From the NCBI RefSeq assembly GCF_007830435.1, contig NZ_VLLC01000032.1, positions 1 through 34,738 on the forward strand: 34,738 nt of DNA, given 5' to 3'. Positions 26,057-34,738 of the stretch are shown piece after piece (the first letter of the stretch is position 1; each line of letters starts with the position of its first letter). Below the pieces are notes generated by a model. That model saw only the letters and a list, made by a program, of their open reading frames with translations, was not told the DNA's origin and ran no database searches. The position numbers were made by a program, and so were the translations under genes. The stretch is from Desulfobotulus alkaliphilus (GTDB lineage Bacteria > Desulfobacterota > Desulfobacteria > Desulfobacterales > ASO4-4).

Positions 26057-26993
26057 AAAAAGCAGCCGTATCCTGCTGGTATCCCATGTCCAGCCCGACG
26101 GGGATGCCATCGGCTCCCTTCTGGGACTGGGGCTCAGCCTTCGGGCAAAGGGAAAAAGCATTGTCATGTACAATGAAGATCCGGTTCCCGCATCCTTTGC
26201 CTTTCTTCCCGGTGCAGATCTCATTGTGCAGGATGCAGGGGATATCAGCCGCTTTGATACCCTGATCGTTCTGGACTCCGGTGATGCGGAGCGCATGGGC
26301 AACAAGGCAGCGGAGCTGAAAAAAATCCCCGCCATCCTCAACATCGACCACCACCCCAGCAACACAGAATTTGGCACACACAATCTCATTGATACGGATG
26401 CCGCCTCCACCACGGTGATGATATGGCGTCTTTTAAAGGAGATGCAGTGGACCATTCCCGGGGATGCCGCATGGGGAATTTATACGGGGATATTTACGGA
26501 CACGGGCGGATTTCGCTTTGGGAACACCAATACGGAAGCCCTGAGCATTGCTGCGGAAATGACAGCCTGTGGCGTGCATCCGGAAACCGTTGGCACGAAT
26601 ATTCTCGGCAGCTATTCCTTCTCCTATATCCGCCTTCTTCAGAAAGCACTGGCTTCCATCCGGCTCTGCGCCGACGGAAAACTTGCCACCATGACCCTCA
26701 CACGCGCCATGTTTGAGGAAACCGGAGCCAGCGAAGAGGAAGCCAGCGGCCTTGTCAACTATGCCCGCTACATTGCAGGCGTGAAAATGGCTGTCCTGAT
26801 ACGGGAAAAAGAAGAGGAGGCCGTCCTTCCCTGGAAGGTCAGCATGAGGGCCGACAAAGACATTGATGCCTCTGCCATTGCCGTGGCCCACGGCGGTGGC
26901 GGGCACAGGGCAGCGGCTGGTTTTTCCACGGCCCTGTCCCCGGATGCCATTCTGAATATGCTGGAAAATCAAATTCAATCTCAAAGGCTATAA
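26022..26993 (+). CDS. DHH-family phosphoesterase, NrnA/nanoRNase type
   Basis: 323 aa from ATG 26022, with GAGG six bases upstream; ATG 26037 is an alternative. The DHH domain shows DGDAIGS (Asp26, Asp28), VLDSGD, and the name-giving DHH in NIDHHPSN, which bind manganese. The C-terminal DHHA1 domain ends HGGGGHRAAAGF. Proteins of this type in this operon position degrade nanoRNA and/or pAp, and some act on cyclic dinucleotide products. It sits between rbfA and truB, the standard site for the nrnA-type gene. Exact substrate cannot be told from sequence. Confidence 0.92.
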   Translation: MEKATMPRNLLEKSSRILLVSHVQPDGDAIGSLLGLGLSLRAKGKSIVMYNEDPVPASFAFLPGADLIVQDAGDISRFDTLIVLDSGDAERMGNKAAELKKIPAILNIDHHPSNTEFGTHNLIDTDAASTTVMIWRLLKEMQWTIPGDAAWGIYTGIFTDTGGFRFGNTNTEALSIAAEMTACGVHPETVGTNILGSYSFSYIRLLQKALASIRLCADGKLATMTLTRAMFEETGASEEEASGLVNYARYIAGVKMAVLIREKEEEAVLPWKVSMRADKDIDASAIAVAHGGGGHRAAAGFSTALSPDAILNMLENQIQSQRL

Positions 26994-27005
26994 AAACAAA
27001 ACCTT

Positions 27006-27926
27006 ATGCACAAAGACAGCATCCTCCTCATTGATAAACCTCCCGGCCTCAGCTCCGCAGCCGTGGTGGCCCGGGTAAAAAAATATTCCGGCATAAAAAA
27101 AGTGGGCCACGCCGGTACCCTTGATCCCTTTGCCACAGGCCTTCTCGTGGTCTGTCTTGGCAAGGCCACCCGGATTTCCCGTTACTTTCTGGGTGGAAAC
27201 AAATCCTATGAGGCCACCCTGCGCCTCGGAACGGCAACGGAAACCCAGGATCCCGAAGGCGCCATCACAGCCACCCTCCCCGTACCGGAGGTGGATGAAA
27301 AAAAGCTCCTGAAGGTATGTGAAAAATTTTCCGGCCCCATACTGCAGAGCCCGCCCGTATATTCTGCCCTAAAACACAATGGGGTTCCCCTTTACCGCCT
27401 TGCCCGTCAGGGTAAAGCCGTACAGAAGCCCCCAAGACAGGTGGTCATTCACCGTTTGCAGCCTGAAAGCATCCAGCTGCCGGACATCCGGTTCAGCGTC
27501 CACTGTTCCTCGGGCACCTATATCCGTACCCTTGCCCTTGATATGGCCGAAGCGCTGGGCAGCACCGGTCACCTTGTCGCTTTAAAACGAACGGAAACCT
27601 GCGGCTTCAGCCTTGCGCAGGCAGCTTCCCTTGATGATACCCTGAACAGCCTGCAGACGTCACAGCCCATGCCTTCCCTGATTCCCATGGCCGAAGCCCT
27701 TGGCTTTCTGCCTGAAATCCGTGTGAATAATACTTTGACGGAAAAGATCTTTCATGGCAAAGTGCTTGACACAGAGGAGATCAGCGCTCCTGTTCCGGGT
27801 CCCATACGGGTGCTGACGGAAGATGGCAGACTTGCCGCTGTGATTCGAAGGGATGAAAGCAGACAGGGCCTTTTTTCTTATGATGCCGTACTGCTGCCCC
27901 GCACTGCCCCAGGGGGGCAGCTTTAA
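27006..27926 (+). CDS. truB: tRNA pseudouridine(55) synthase
   Basis: 306 aa. It makes pseudouridine 55 in the T-loop of most tRNAs. The catalytic Asp is Asp40 in GHAGTLDPFATG. Other family blocks are LIDKPPGLSSAAVV at the start, KSYEATLRLGTATETQDPEG and CSSGTYIRTLALDMAEALG. The length is normal. It follows the DHH gene by 12 nt with only a weak ribosome site, so translation may be coupled. A 166-nt gap then leads to rpsO, the usual neighbour. Confidence 0.97.
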   Translation: MHKDSILLIDKPPGLSSAAVVARVKKYSGIKKVGHAGTLDPFATGLLVVCLGKATRISRYFLGGNKSYEATLRLGTATETQDPEGAITATLPVPEVDEKKLLKVCEKFSGPILQSPPVYSALKHNGVPLYRLARQGKAVQKPPRQVVIHRLQPESIQLPDIRFSVHCSSGTYIRTLALDMAEALGSTGHLVALKRTETCGFSLAQAASLDDTLNSLQTSQPMPSLIPMAEALGFLPEIRVNNTLTEKIFHGKVLDTEEISAPVPGPIRVLTEDGRLAAVIRRDESRQGLFSYDAVLLPRTAPGGQL

Positions 27927-28092
27927 ATAAAGCAAGCCCGGACAGACATGCCGTCTCAAAACAGCCTGCTGTCCTTTATTAGAATATCCCCATGCATACT
28001 GTTTAAGCGCTGGTGCTTACGGTCTGAATGGAATATCGGATCGAAAACGCATAGGGATGAAGACATGATTATTCCAAACAAGGAGAAACACC

Positions 28093-28362
28093 GTGGTATT
28101 TACCAATGAGCAGAAAAAAGAAATTATTGAAAAATTCAAAACCCATGAATCCGACACCGGTTCTCCGGAAGTCCAGATTGCCCTGCAGACCCACCGCATT
28201 TCCTACCTGACCGAGCATCTGAAGATTCATAAAAAAGACCATGCCTCCCGCAGGGGGCTCCTGATTCTTGTGGGCCAGCGCAGACGCCTGCTGAACTACC
28301 TGAAAAAAAAGGAAATGCAGCGTTACAGAGACATCATCGCAGCCCTCGGACTGCGGCGCTGA
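28093..28362 (+). CDS. rpsO: 30S ribosomal protein S15 (GTG start)
   Basis: 89 aa, the standard length. S15 binds 16S rRNA early and forms bridge B4. The sequence includes the signature [13 protein letters not shown] and the [21 protein letters not shown] helix. The start is GTG 28093, six bases after AGGAGA. It is followed by a terminator-like hairpin and then pnp, as in most bacteria. The leader between truB and rpsO may carry S15 feedback control, but no site was recognised. Confidence 0.98.
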   Translation: MVFTNEQKKEIIEKFKTHESDTGSPEVQIALQTHRISYLTEHLKIHKKDHASRRGLLILVGQRRRLLNYLKKKEMQRYRDIIAALGLRR

Positions 28363-28369
28363 TTTCAAG

Positions 28370-28397
28370 GGGGAAAAAGGGTTTTTCCTTTTTCCCC
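28370..28397 (+). terminator. Hairpin after rpsO
   Basis: GGGGAAAAAGG (28370-28380) pairs perfectly with CCTTTTTCCCC (28387-28397), loop GTTTTT, then GGTTTTAT. Probably a partial terminator that lets rpsO be expressed above pnp. Confidence 0.7.
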
Positions 28398-28472
28398 GGT
28401 TTTATCCACAGGGCCTGTTTCCTTCTGTCTGGAATAGGCCCTGCCCCATTCCAACGCCCATGCCCATACGAG

Positions 28473-28549
28473 GGACTTCCGCAAAAACACCTTTACGACT
28501 CTGCAAACATATGAAAATCCGAGTCGTCAAGATGTTTCTGCGTAAGTCC
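28473..28549 (+). promoter_or_regulatory. Long stem-loop in the pnp leader, candidate RNase III site
   Basis: Positions 28473-28501 pair with 28521-28549 in a single register without bulges: 25 of 29 positions are Watson-Crick, with four 1x1 mismatches, and a 19-nt loop. It lies 51 nt before the pnp start. In E. coli the pnp leader carries a similar long duplex, cut by RNase III and then used by PNPase to repress its own mRNA. The pairing is seen; the function is inferred from that case. A dispersed inverted repeat is the main alternative. Confidence 0.65.
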
Positions 28550-28599
28550 GTTCCAGCGTATTTCCGGCACACGGGCCTTCGTAAGCAAGGAGTTTTTAT

Positions 28600-30771
28600 A
28601 TGCAATCCACCTTTTCTGCAGACATCGACGGAAAAACCATATCCATCAGTACCGGGAAAATTGCCAAGCAGGCATCCGGTACAGCCATTGTTCAGTGCGG
28701 CGAAACCGTTGTCATGGTTACGGCGGTTTCATCCAGCGAAGAACGGGACATCGACTTTCTTCCCCTCACCGTTGAGTATCAGGAAAAAATCTATGCGGCT
28801 GGCCGCATTCCGGGGAATTATTTCCGCAGAGAGATGGGCAGGCCCAGTGAAAAGGAAATTCTCACCTGCCGTCTGATCGACCGCCCCATCCGCCCCCTCT
28901 TTCCCAAGGGCTACAGCAGTGAAATCCAGATCATTGCCACTGTCCTTTCCATGGACAAGGAAAACGATCCGGATATCCTTGCCATCATCGGCACCTCTGC
29001 GGCACTGACCATTTCCGATATTCCCTTTGAAGGCCCCATTGCCGGCATCCGTGTGGCAAGAATCAACAACAGATTTGTCTTCAACCCCACCCTCTCGGAC
29101 CTTAAAACCCCCGGCTGTGATATGAACATCGTGCTGGCAGGCTCCAGAACGGGTATCGTCATGGTGGAGGGCGGAACCGACTTTGTCAGTGAAGCCGATG
29201 TACTGGATGCCATCTTTTCCGGACACGAGGCCATGCAGCCCCTGATCCGGATTCAGGAACAGCTGCAGGAAGCTGCGGGCAAAGCCAAGCGCAGCTTCAC
29301 GCCTCCTGTTGTGGATGAAGAACTGGCTGCCAGAATATACGAACTGGCTGCCGCCCCTCTGGCTGAAGCCCTGAAGGTCGATGATAAAATGGTCCGCAAG
29401 GCCAATGCCAGTGCCGTCAAAAAACAGCTTCTGGAAAGCCTCGGTGAAGAAGGTGCAGAGCGTAAAAATGAGGTGATGTCCCTTTTTGACAGCCTCATGA
29501 AAAAGGTCAGCCGGAAAATTGTCCTTGAGGAAGGCACCCGTGTGGATGGCAGGGCCTTTGATGAAGTCCGGCCCATCCGTTGTGAGGTCGGCACCCTCCC
29601 CCGCCCCCATGGTTCCGCCCTCTTTACCCGTGGTGAAACCCAGGTGCTGGGTGTTCTTACCCTGGGTTCCGGAAGGGATGAGCAGCGCATCGAGACCCTT
29701 TCCGGCGACGAATCCAAACCCTTCATGCTGCACTACAACTTCCCCCCCTACTGCGTGGGCGAGGTCAAGCGCGTGGGTTCTCCCAGCAGAAGGGAATTCG
29801 GACACGGTGCCCTTGCCACCCGTGCCATTGAACCCATTCTTCCCAATACGGAAGATTTTGAGTACACCATCCGCCTTGTCTCCGAGGTTACCGAATCCAA
29901 TGGTTCCTCTTCCATGGGTACCGTATGCGCCGGCACCCTTGCCCTCATGGATGGGGGTGTTCCCATCAAGGCCCCCGTTTCCGGTATTGCCATGGGCCTT
30001 GTGAAGGAAGGCGATCAGGTGGTGGTTCTTTCTGATATTCTCGGTGACGAAGATCACACCGGAGACATGGACTTCAAGGTGGCCGGTGGTGAAGCCGGGA
30101 TCACCTCCATCCAGATGGACATCAAGATCACGGAACTTTCCAGGGACATCATGGAAAAAGCCCTTGCACAGGCCAAAGAAGGACGCCAGCATATCCTCAA
30201 GGAAATGCTGGCTGCCATTCCCCAGACCCGTGATGCCCTCTCTCCCTATGCTCCCAAGGTCTTTACCATCAAGATCAATCCTGATAAAATCCGCGATCTC
30301 ATCGGTCCCGGAGGCAAAATGATCCGGGCCATTCAGGCGGATACCCATTGTGACCTGAATGTGGATGACTCGGGAACCGTGAAAATTTCCGCAGCCAATC
30401 TGGAAGATGCAGAAGCCGCAAAAAAACTGGTGCTTGAAATCTGCATGGAGCCGGAAGTGGGTGAAATTTACACAGGCAAAGTTGTCCGGACAACGGATTT
30501 CGGTGCCTTTGTCCAGTTAAAGCCCGGAACCGATGGCCTGGTACACATCTCTGAGCTGGCCCACCACCGTGTCAAAAAAGTCACGGATGTGGTCAATGAA
30601 GGAGAAGATCTTCAGGTCAAGGTTCTTGAAATATCGAGAGACGGCAAAATCCGTCTCAGCCACAAGGCCCTTCTGGAACCTCCCGCAGGCGCACCGGCCG
30701 ATTCCGGCAACGGAAACAGCGAGCGCCCCCGCAGGGATGATTCCAACAGCAGCAGACCCCCTCGGAGATAA
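28600..30771 (+). CDS. pnp: Polyribonucleotide nucleotidyltransferase
   Basis: 723 aa. It degrades RNA 3' to 5' by phosphorolysis as a trimer. Two RNase PH-like domains (about 10-145 and 310-540, with [20 protein letters not shown] and [20 protein letters not shown]) flank an all-helical linker. KH (about 555-615, [17 protein letters not shown]) and S1 (about 625-693, [20 protein letters not shown]) domains follow. The tail is Ser/Arg/Pro-rich. AAGGAG lies seven bases before the ATG. The leader has a long stem-loop (see 28473-28549). Follows rpsO as usual. Confidence 0.98.
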   Translation: MQSTFSADIDGKTISISTGKIAKQASGTAIVQCGETVVMVTAVSSSEERDIDFLPLTVEYQEKIYAAGRIPGNYFRREMGRPSEKEILTCRLIDRPIRPLFPKGYSSEIQIIATVLSMDKENDPDILAIIGTSAALTISDIPFEGPIAGIRVARINNRFVFNPTLSDLKTPGCDMNIVLAGSRTGIVMVEGGTDFVSEADVLDAIFSGHEAMQPLIRIQEQLQEAAGKAKRSFTPPVVDEELAARIYELAAAPLAEALKVDDKMVRKANASAVKKQLLESLGEEGAERKNEVMSLFDSLMKKVSRKIVLEEGTRVDGRAFDEVRPIRCEVGTLPRPHGSALFTRGETQVLGVLTLGSGRDEQRIETLSGDESKPFMLHYNFPPYCVGEVKRVGSPSRREFGHGALATRAIEPILPNTEDFEYTIRLVSEVTESNGSSSMGTVCAGTLALMDGGVPIKAPVSGIAMGLVKEGDQVVVLSDILGDEDHTGDMDFKVAGGEAGITSIQMDIKITELSRDIMEKALAQAKEGRQHILKEMLAAIPQTRDALSPYAPKVFTIKINPDKIRDLIGPGGKMIRAIQADTHCDLNVDDSGTVKISAANLEDAEAAKKLVLEICMEPEVGEIYTGKVVRTTDFGAFVQLKPGTDGLVHISELAHHRVKKVTDVVNEGEDLQVKVLEISRDGKIRLSHKALLEPPAGAPADSGNGNSERPRRDDSNSSRPPRR

Positions 30772-30783
30772 CAATATTTTTAT

Positions 30784-32085
30784 ATGGACCCGATGACCCG
30801 AAAAACCACACTGGCCAACGGTGTCCGGATTCTGACCCATCAGGTGCCCCATGTGCGCTCCGTCGCCATGGGGATCTGGGTAGATGTGGGTGCCAGGGAT
30901 GAATCCGAAGAGGAAGCGGGCTATTCCCACTTCCTGGAACACATGATGTTCAAAGGAACAAAAAGACGCTCTGCCTATGAGCTGGCCAAGGCCTTTGATG
31001 CCATTGGCGGACAGTCCAATGCCTTTACCACAATGGAAACCACCTGCTACCATGCCCGTGTCATGGATACCCACCTGCCCACCATGGTGGATATTCTCTC
31101 GGACATGTTCCTCAATTCCTGTCTGGATCCCGAAGAAATCGAGAACGAGCGACCGGTGATTCTGCAGGAAATCGGTATGCTCGAAGACTGTCCTGAAGAG
31201 TTTGCCCATCATCTTCTGGAAAAGTACGCCTGGGGAGAGCACCCCCTTGGCCGCTCCATTCTGGGAACACCTAAAAATATCCTCAGCCTCTCATCGGAAA
31301 ACCTGTCCCTTTTTTTCCGCAAGCACTACTGCCCCTCCAGGGTAATCATCTCCCTTGCGGGCAATCTGGAACATAATCAGGTACTGGACCTTCTTGCTCC
31401 GGCCTTTGAACAGCTTCTTCCAAGCCCCGGAAGAGCCATGCGCCATACTCCGGTTATGCAAAGGGGGGTCCGGACCACTGTCCGCCCCATTGAGCAGGTC
31501 CACCTCTGCCTCGGAGCTCCGGGGCTTTCCATCACCCACGAGGACCGCTTTGCCGCCTCTCTGCTGACAACCATCCTCGGGGGCAACATGAGTTCAAGGC
31601 TTTTCCAGGAAATAAGGGAAAAAAGGGGGCTGGCCTATTCGGTCTACGCTTTTTCCGCAGGCCATATGGATACGGGCATGATGGGAATCTATGCAGGCGT
31701 CGCTCCAAGCACGGTGGAAACTTCTGCGGAACTGATCCACAGGGAACTGAGGGAACTCTGCGCAGAACCCGTTACCCAGGAAGAACTGGAAGGGGCACGG
31801 GCCTACACCAAGGGAAATATCCTGCTGTCCATGGAAAATACGGAAAACCTCATGGTCAAACTGGCCCAGAATGAAATCCATTTCGGCCGCTATGTCCCTG
31901 TGGAAGAGACCCTTGCCAAGGTCGATGAAGTCAGTCGGGAAAGTATTCTGACCTTAGCCTGTGACGCCTTTTCAGAAAACAACTTTCTGGTTTCCGTACT
32001 CGGCCCCTCGGACAATACGGCTGCTCTGGGAGAAAAATTCGGCATCTCTGAGAAAAAAGAAGCCGCAGGAGAAAAAAAGCAATGA
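30784..32085 (+). CDS. M16-family zinc peptidase
   Basis: 433 aa, a single-unit M16B (processing-peptidase-like) protein. The inverted zinc motif HFLEH is at 49-53, with a downstream Glu of the [10 protein letters not shown] segment (about 120-129) as third-ligand region. The C-terminal inactive half contains the R/Y pair region ([20 protein letters not shown]). It starts 12 nt after pnp; ATG 30793 ([10 protein letters not shown]) is an equally plausible start because neither has a good ribosome site. Genes of this kind commonly follow pnp. No signal peptide is visible, so it is probably cytoplasmic. Substrate unknown. Its stop overlaps dut (ATGA). Confidence 0.93.
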   Translation: MDPMTRKTTLANGVRILTHQVPHVRSVAMGIWVDVGARDESEEEAGYSHFLEHMMFKGTKRRSAYELAKAFDAIGGQSNAFTTMETTCYHARVMDTHLPTMVDILSDMFLNSCLDPEEIENERPVILQEIGMLEDCPEEFAHHLLEKYAWGEHPLGRSILGTPKNILSLSSENLSLFFRKHYCPSRVIISLAGNLEHNQVLDLLAPAFEQLLPSPGRAMRHTPVMQRGVRTTVRPIEQVHLCLGAPGLSITHEDRFAASLLTTILGGNMSSRLFQEIREKRGLAYSVYAFSAGHMDTGMMGIYAGVAPSTVETSAELIHRELRELCAEPVTQEELEGARAYTKGNILLSMENTENLMVKLAQNEIHFGRYVPVEETLAKVDEVSRESILTLACDAFSENNFLVSVLGPSDNTAALGEKFGISEKKEAAGEKKQ

Positions 32086-32528
32086 GAATTCCCCTGCTCC
32101 GCATGCCAAATGGAGAAGGCCTGCCTTTGCCTGCCTACATGACGGAACTTGCTGCTGGCATGGATATCCCTGCGGCTAAAGCCTGCGTCCTTCACCCCGG
32201 GGATATCGCCCTTGTCAGCACAGGGTTTGCCATGGCCCTGCCAGAGGGCTTTGAGGCCCAGATCCGCCCGAGGAGCGGACTTGCCATCCGCCACGGCATC
32301 ACCGTTGTGAACGCACCCGGCACCATTGATGCGGATTACAGGGGAGAAATCAGAATCGGCCTTATCAATCTTGGCAAAAAAAGCGTGGAGATCAAGAGGG
32401 GCGACCGCATTGCCCAGATGGTAATTGCGCCGGTCTGCAGAATTTCATGGCAGGAAACCGGAAGCCTTGAAGATACAGACAGGGGAGACGGGGGCTTCGG
32501 CCATACCGGTTCCGGTGTAATGCCATGA
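32082..32528 (+). CDS. dut: dUTP diphosphatase
   Basis: 148 aa trimeric dUTPase, which removes dUTP and supplies dUMP for thymidylate. All five motifs are present in order: AAGMDIPA (motif 1, with a shift from the usual AGxDL), [11 protein letters not shown] (2), [13 protein letters not shown] (3, with the catalytic Asp), [10 protein letters not shown] (4) and [10 protein letters not shown] (5). The overlap with both neighbours by 4 nt (ATGA) shows a coupled M16-dut-MBL set. Confidence 0.96.
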   Translation: MRIPLLRMPNGEGLPLPAYMTELAAGMDIPAAKACVLHPGDIALVSTGFAMALPEGFEAQIRPRSGLAIRHGITVVNAPGTIDADYRGEIRIGLINLGKKSVEIKRGDRIAQMVIAPVCRISWQETGSLEDTDRGDGGFGHTGSGVMP

Positions 32529-33406
32529 AAGATGGCTTTGCCCTGCCCTCTTGCCCCTCCCTTTCCCTTACGGTGCTGGCCAGCGGCAGCAGGGGTAACT
32601 GCATCTACATTGAGAGTGAAGAGACCGCCATACTGGTGGATGCGGGGTTTTCATGCAAAGAACTCCTGCGGCGCATGGACATGAAAGGTCTTTTGCCGGA
32701 AAAGCTCTCCGCCCTTGTCCTTTCCCATGAACACAGTGACCACGTAACGGGCGCGGGTGTGCTGTCCCGCAAGCTTCACCTCCCCGTATATGGTACCTCC
32801 GGCACCCTGGATGCGGCAAAAAACAAAACCGGCGTTCTCCACCGCCGAAAAGACATCACCTGTGGCGTTCCCTTTGCCGTGGGCGATCTTCTCATCCATC
32901 CCTTTTCCATTTCCCATGATGCATCCGATCCTGCGGGCTTCACCGTCAGCTCAGGCGGGCTTAAGATTGGCATTGCAACGGATCTGGGGATTGCCACAAC
33001 TCTTGTTAAAAATCACCTCAAGGGGTGTCACGCGCTGGTTCTGGAAGCCAATCACTGTCCTGTCATGCTTGAAAACGGCCCCTATCCATGGAGCCTCAAA
33101 CAAAGGGTTAAGGGGCGGACAGGTCATCTTTCCAATGGGGATGCCAGGGATCTCCTCGGAGAAATTATCCATCCGGCGCTGTCCTCCGTTGTCATTGCCC
33201 ATATCAGTGAAAAAAACAACACCCCTGAAAAAGCAGGTGCCGTGGTAGCGGAAGCCCTGAAAAACAGCAGGGCCAAACTTGTCACGGCCTGCCAGCAGCG
33301 TCCTGCGGACCCGATCCGTCTGACATCCTCCAAAGACAGCTGGCCCTGCTCTGACAATACAGAAAACTTTCAGCCGGATAAGCTGCACTATTCTTTTGCC
33401 GACTAA
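32525..33406 (+). CDS. MBL-fold metallo-hydrolase (YycJ/WalJ-like)
   Basis: 293 aa metallo-beta-lactamase fold. The zinc motif HEHSDH (His68, His70, Asp72, His73) is intact, and [12 protein letters not shown] at the start and [12 protein letters not shown] further on match the YycJ/WalJ branch, whose members are thought to be 5'-3' exonucleases linked to DNA repair. [11 protein letters not shown] and [14 protein letters not shown] carry the later ligand region. Last gene of the long operon; a terminator follows 75 nt later. The specific substrate is not shown by the sequence. Confidence 0.9.
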   Translation: MKDGFALPSCPSLSLTVLASGSRGNCIYIESEETAILVDAGFSCKELLRRMDMKGLLPEKLSALVLSHEHSDHVTGAGVLSRKLHLPVYGTSGTLDAAKNKTGVLHRRKDITCGVPFAVGDLLIHPFSISHDASDPAGFTVSSGGLKIGIATDLGIATTLVKNHLKGCHALVLEANHCPVMLENGPYPWSLKQRVKGRTGHLSNGDARDLLGEIIHPALSSVVIAHISEKNNTPEKAGAVVAEALKNSRAKLVTACQQRPADPIRLTSSKDSWPCSDNTENFQPDKLHYSFAD

Positions 33407-33421
33407 AAAACGTCCTTTTTT

Positions 33422-33478
33422 AAGCATCATACCTGTCGGACAGATGCATGGGGCAGAGCCCATACACACGGGCCCAAA
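33422..33478 (+). repeat. Possible degenerate fragment of the mosaic repeat
   Basis: ATACCTG...GACAGATGCA here matches the left part of copies 2 and 3 at 17 of 20 positions, and ACGCAA comes at about the same distance. The rest is diverged. It may be an old copy; chance cannot be excluded by eye. Confidence 0.35.
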
Positions 33479-33481
33479 CGC

Positions 33482-33509
33482 AAGAAACCGGCCAGGAAGC
33501 CGGTTTCTT
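33482..33509. terminator. Bidirectional terminator between MBL gene and small minus gene
   Basis: AAGAAACCGGC (33482-33492) pairs perfectly with GCCGGTTTCTT (33499-33509) across CAGGAA. It lies between convergent genes and could serve both, though neither side has a long U-tract. Confidence 0.7.
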
Positions 33510-33541
33510 CAATAAAATATGTGCTCCCCCCGGAGACTGTA

Positions 33542-33709
33542 TCATTTGGGTTTCTTAAAGCGGTACTCCATTTTCATATCCTTGGTATTGGGTGTTACAC
33601 CAAAAAGCGTCCAACCCCGCTCCTGATAATGGCGGATCGATTCTGTATGACGCATGGCGTTCAGCCCATCCATAAGAACTTTTTTATACTCAAGATTTAC
33701 ATTTAACAT
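33542..33709 (-). CDS. Small hypothetical protein, 55 aa
   Basis: On the minus strand GGAGG lies six to seven bases before ATG (33707-33709), and the frame runs 55 codons to TGA at 33542-33544. The protein starts MLNVNLEYKKVLMDGLNAMR, has mixed charge, no membrane segment, and ends RFKKPK. Its centre reads HYQERGWTLFGVTPNTKD. The good ribosome site, the soluble-protein composition and a convergent terminator argue that it is real. I do not recognise the family. A role in nucleic-acid or protein binding would be a guess. Confidence 0.7.
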   Translation of the reverse strand: MLNVNLEYKKVLMDGLNAMRHTESIRHYQERGWTLFGVTPNTKDMKMEYRFKKPK

Positions 33710-34223
33710 AATACACCTCCAGATTCAGAAAGCGTTACAGGCCCGGATCTTCTACAGAAACCACCGGAACCCGATCATGCAGGGCCTGCAAAAGGCCTGC
33801 ACCTAAGGTGTTTTTTTTCTACCATCCATAATGGCCACAAAAGCTACAGGCTCATCCTGAAAAACAGGTGTAAAAACGCCACTACCCAGAAAAACCATAG
33901 AATAAACCAAAGGACCTTGAAGTACGGAAAAAATCACCGAACCCCAGGATATGGGGGGGACACATAAACTATAATCTATCATTTTCATGTTCCAGTCAAG
34001 TCTTTTTTTATACAATCCCCCCCTGTTCCCCATGCACAGAAAGGCTCCCCCCTGCTAAAAAACAGGCAGCAGCCCTGCGCCATAAGGATATATTTTAAAA
34101 GATTCCATACAAGCCTGTTTACAAAAAAGCTTTAATCCTATAAGGAAGCAATTTAAATTGCGATGTGAATAATATGGAAATCCATAACGGTCCGGAAAAG
34201 ACCGATGACACAAAGGGGTTATC
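33710..34223. other. Mostly empty intergenic region
   Basis: About 510 nt. It holds a stem around GGCCT/AGGCC (33783-33797 region) plus a run of eight T near 33812-33819, which could end plus-strand transcripts. It also holds a doubtful minus-strand frame (33803-34033) and, near the right end, TTTACA (34118-34123) and TATAAG (34139-34144), a possible weak promoter with a short 15-nt spacer for the gene at 34224. Confidence 0.4.
33803..34033 (-). CDS. Doubtful small open frame
   Basis: 76 codons at most. From an internal Met near 33985 it reads MKMIDYSLCVPPISWG and then a hydrophobic part (SVIFSVLQGPLVYSMVFLG) ending FVAIMDGRKKTP. The composition is protein-like and could be a remnant or a small membrane protein, but there is no clear ribosome site and no family I recognise. 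Kept at low confidence because the surrounding 500 nt are otherwise empty. Confidence 0.2.
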   Translation of the reverse strand: MGNRGGLYKKRLDWNMKMIDYSLCVPPISWGSVIFSVLQGPLVYSMVFLGSGVFTPVFQDEPVAFVAIMDGRKKTP

Positions 34224-34738
34224 ATGGCAAAAAAACCAGTAAAGAAAAAAACCACGACAAGCCCGGCAAGCGAAGACAGTGCAAAGAAAAAAACCAGTAC
34301 GGCTAAAAAAACCAGCGCTGCGAAAAAAAACACTGCGGCTACCAAAGCCACAACAACAGCAAAATCCAGCACAGCCAAAAGCAGTGCATCTTCTGAAAAA
34401 AAGCCTGTTCTTTTCAGAAAGTTTAATGACTGGAAACCTGCAGCCCCCTTCCAGCCGGTATCCGCTGCAAAAAAGGTTCCCTCCTCTCCTCCTTTTTTCA
34501 GCACTTCCGATCCCGAAGAAGCAAAACGCATTTCTGCCCTTCTTGTGAAGCCCTTCTCTGCACAGGACTTTATCCTCTCCCCTGAAAAGAAAGCCGAGCA
34601 GGAAGCCCGGTTCAAAGCCAAGGAAGAAGCAAGGATCAAGGCCGAAGAGGAAGCAAAGAAAAAAGCCGAGGAAGAGGCAAGAATCAAGGCCGAAGAGGAA
34701 GCAAAGAAAAAAGCTGAAGAAGAGGCAAGAATTAAGGC
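34224..34738 (+). CDS. Lys/Ala/Glu-rich repeat protein, 3' end outside window
   Basis: Open from ATG 34224 to the window end (171 codons plus 2 nt), with AAGGGG about seven bases before the start. The first 60 residues are a Lys/Thr/Ala/Ser tract (MAKKPVKKKTTTSPASED...), like histone H1-like or AlgP-type tails. Residues about 60-125 are a less repetitive segment (PVLFRKFNDWKPAAPF). From about residue 128 the protein is an octapeptide repeat of the form A-[RK]-x-K-A-E-E-E, predicted as a long charged helix. TolA-like and IF-2-linker-like proteins look similar. It could bind DNA by the basic tail; this is inference. The family cannot be fixed without the C-terminus. Confidence 0.8.
   Translation, partial: MAKKPVKKKTTTSPASEDSAKKKTSTAKKTSAAKKNTAATKATTTAKSSTAKSSASSEKKPVLFRKFNDWKPAAPFQPVSAAKKVPSSPPFFSTSDPEEAKRISALLVKPFSAQDFILSPEKKAEQEARFKAKEEARIKAEEEAKKKAEEEARIKAEEEAKKKAEEEARIK
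34629..34738 (+). repeat. 48-bp in-frame tandem repeat
   Basis: Units at 34629-34676 and 34677-34724, with a third starting at 34725 and cut by the window end. Each encodes two octapeptides (ARIKAEEE, AKKKAEEE). The units differ by a few silent changes such as GCC/GCT. Copy number may vary between strains by slippage. Confidence 0.85.

Noticed and set aside
33521-33706. 61-codon plus-strand frame
   Set aside because: No ribosome site, and it is antisense to the better supported 55-codon gene.
1-34738. tRNA, rRNA and CRISPR arrays
   Set aside because: I looked for cloverleaf-like TTCRANNC boxes and regularly spaced repeats and saw none that hold up.

Overview
The window looks like a chromosomal segment from a sulfate-reducing bacterium of the Desulfobacterota (delta-proteobacterial type, probably Desulfobacterales). 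The main reason is a complete aprBA-qmoABC set (adenylylsulfate reductase plus its quinone-interacting membrane oxidoreductase). The translation genes and their order fit the same group. Species cannot be told from the sequence alone.

Layout: (1) 1-8480, minus strand: aprB, aprA, then a 257-nt leader with a terminator and alternative stems, then qmoA, qmoB, qmoC, closed by a bidirectional terminator. (2) 8490-11340: an accessory patch with copies of a roughly 320-bp non-coding repeat, a YkgJ-type cysteine-cluster protein and a short-chain dehydrogenase-like protein that lacks the usual catalytic lysine. An inverted, window-truncated copy of the same repeat lies at 1-178, so the apr-qmo operon sits between oppositely oriented copies. 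Two copies carry a 74-75 bp insert with perfect 15-bp inverted ends. (3) 11339-13826, minus strand: a dGTPase-like HD hydrolase followed by two more YkgJ-type proteins. (4) 13986-15085: an HsdR-N-like protein and a TadA-type deaminase. (5) 15251-20397: infC (AUU start), rpmI, rplT, pheS, pheT. (6) 20661-33406: rimP, nusA, infB, rbfA, a DHH phosphoesterase, truB, rpsO, pnp, an M16 peptidase, dut, and an MBL-fold hydrolase. (7) 33542-34738: a 55-codon minus-strand gene and the start of a Lys/Ala/Glu repeat protein that runs off the window.

How it works together: AprAB reduces adenylylsulfate to sulfite in the cytoplasm with electrons that QmoABC takes from the menaquinone pool. Blocks 5 and 6 are core translation, transcription and RNA-turnover operons. 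Their intergenic regions are rich in apparent RNA control: a long-range helix plus terminator before rpmI, a promoter and terminator before rimP, and a 29-position near-perfect stem-loop before pnp that resembles the RNase III target of enterobacterial pnp leaders.

The most unusual material is the mosaic repeat family with its nested palindromic insert, the inverted flanking of the apr-qmo operon, the switch-like qmoA leader, the local group of three YkgJ proteins around an altered SDR, and the pnp and rpmI leaders. I found no tRNA, rRNA, CRISPR array or transposase gene.
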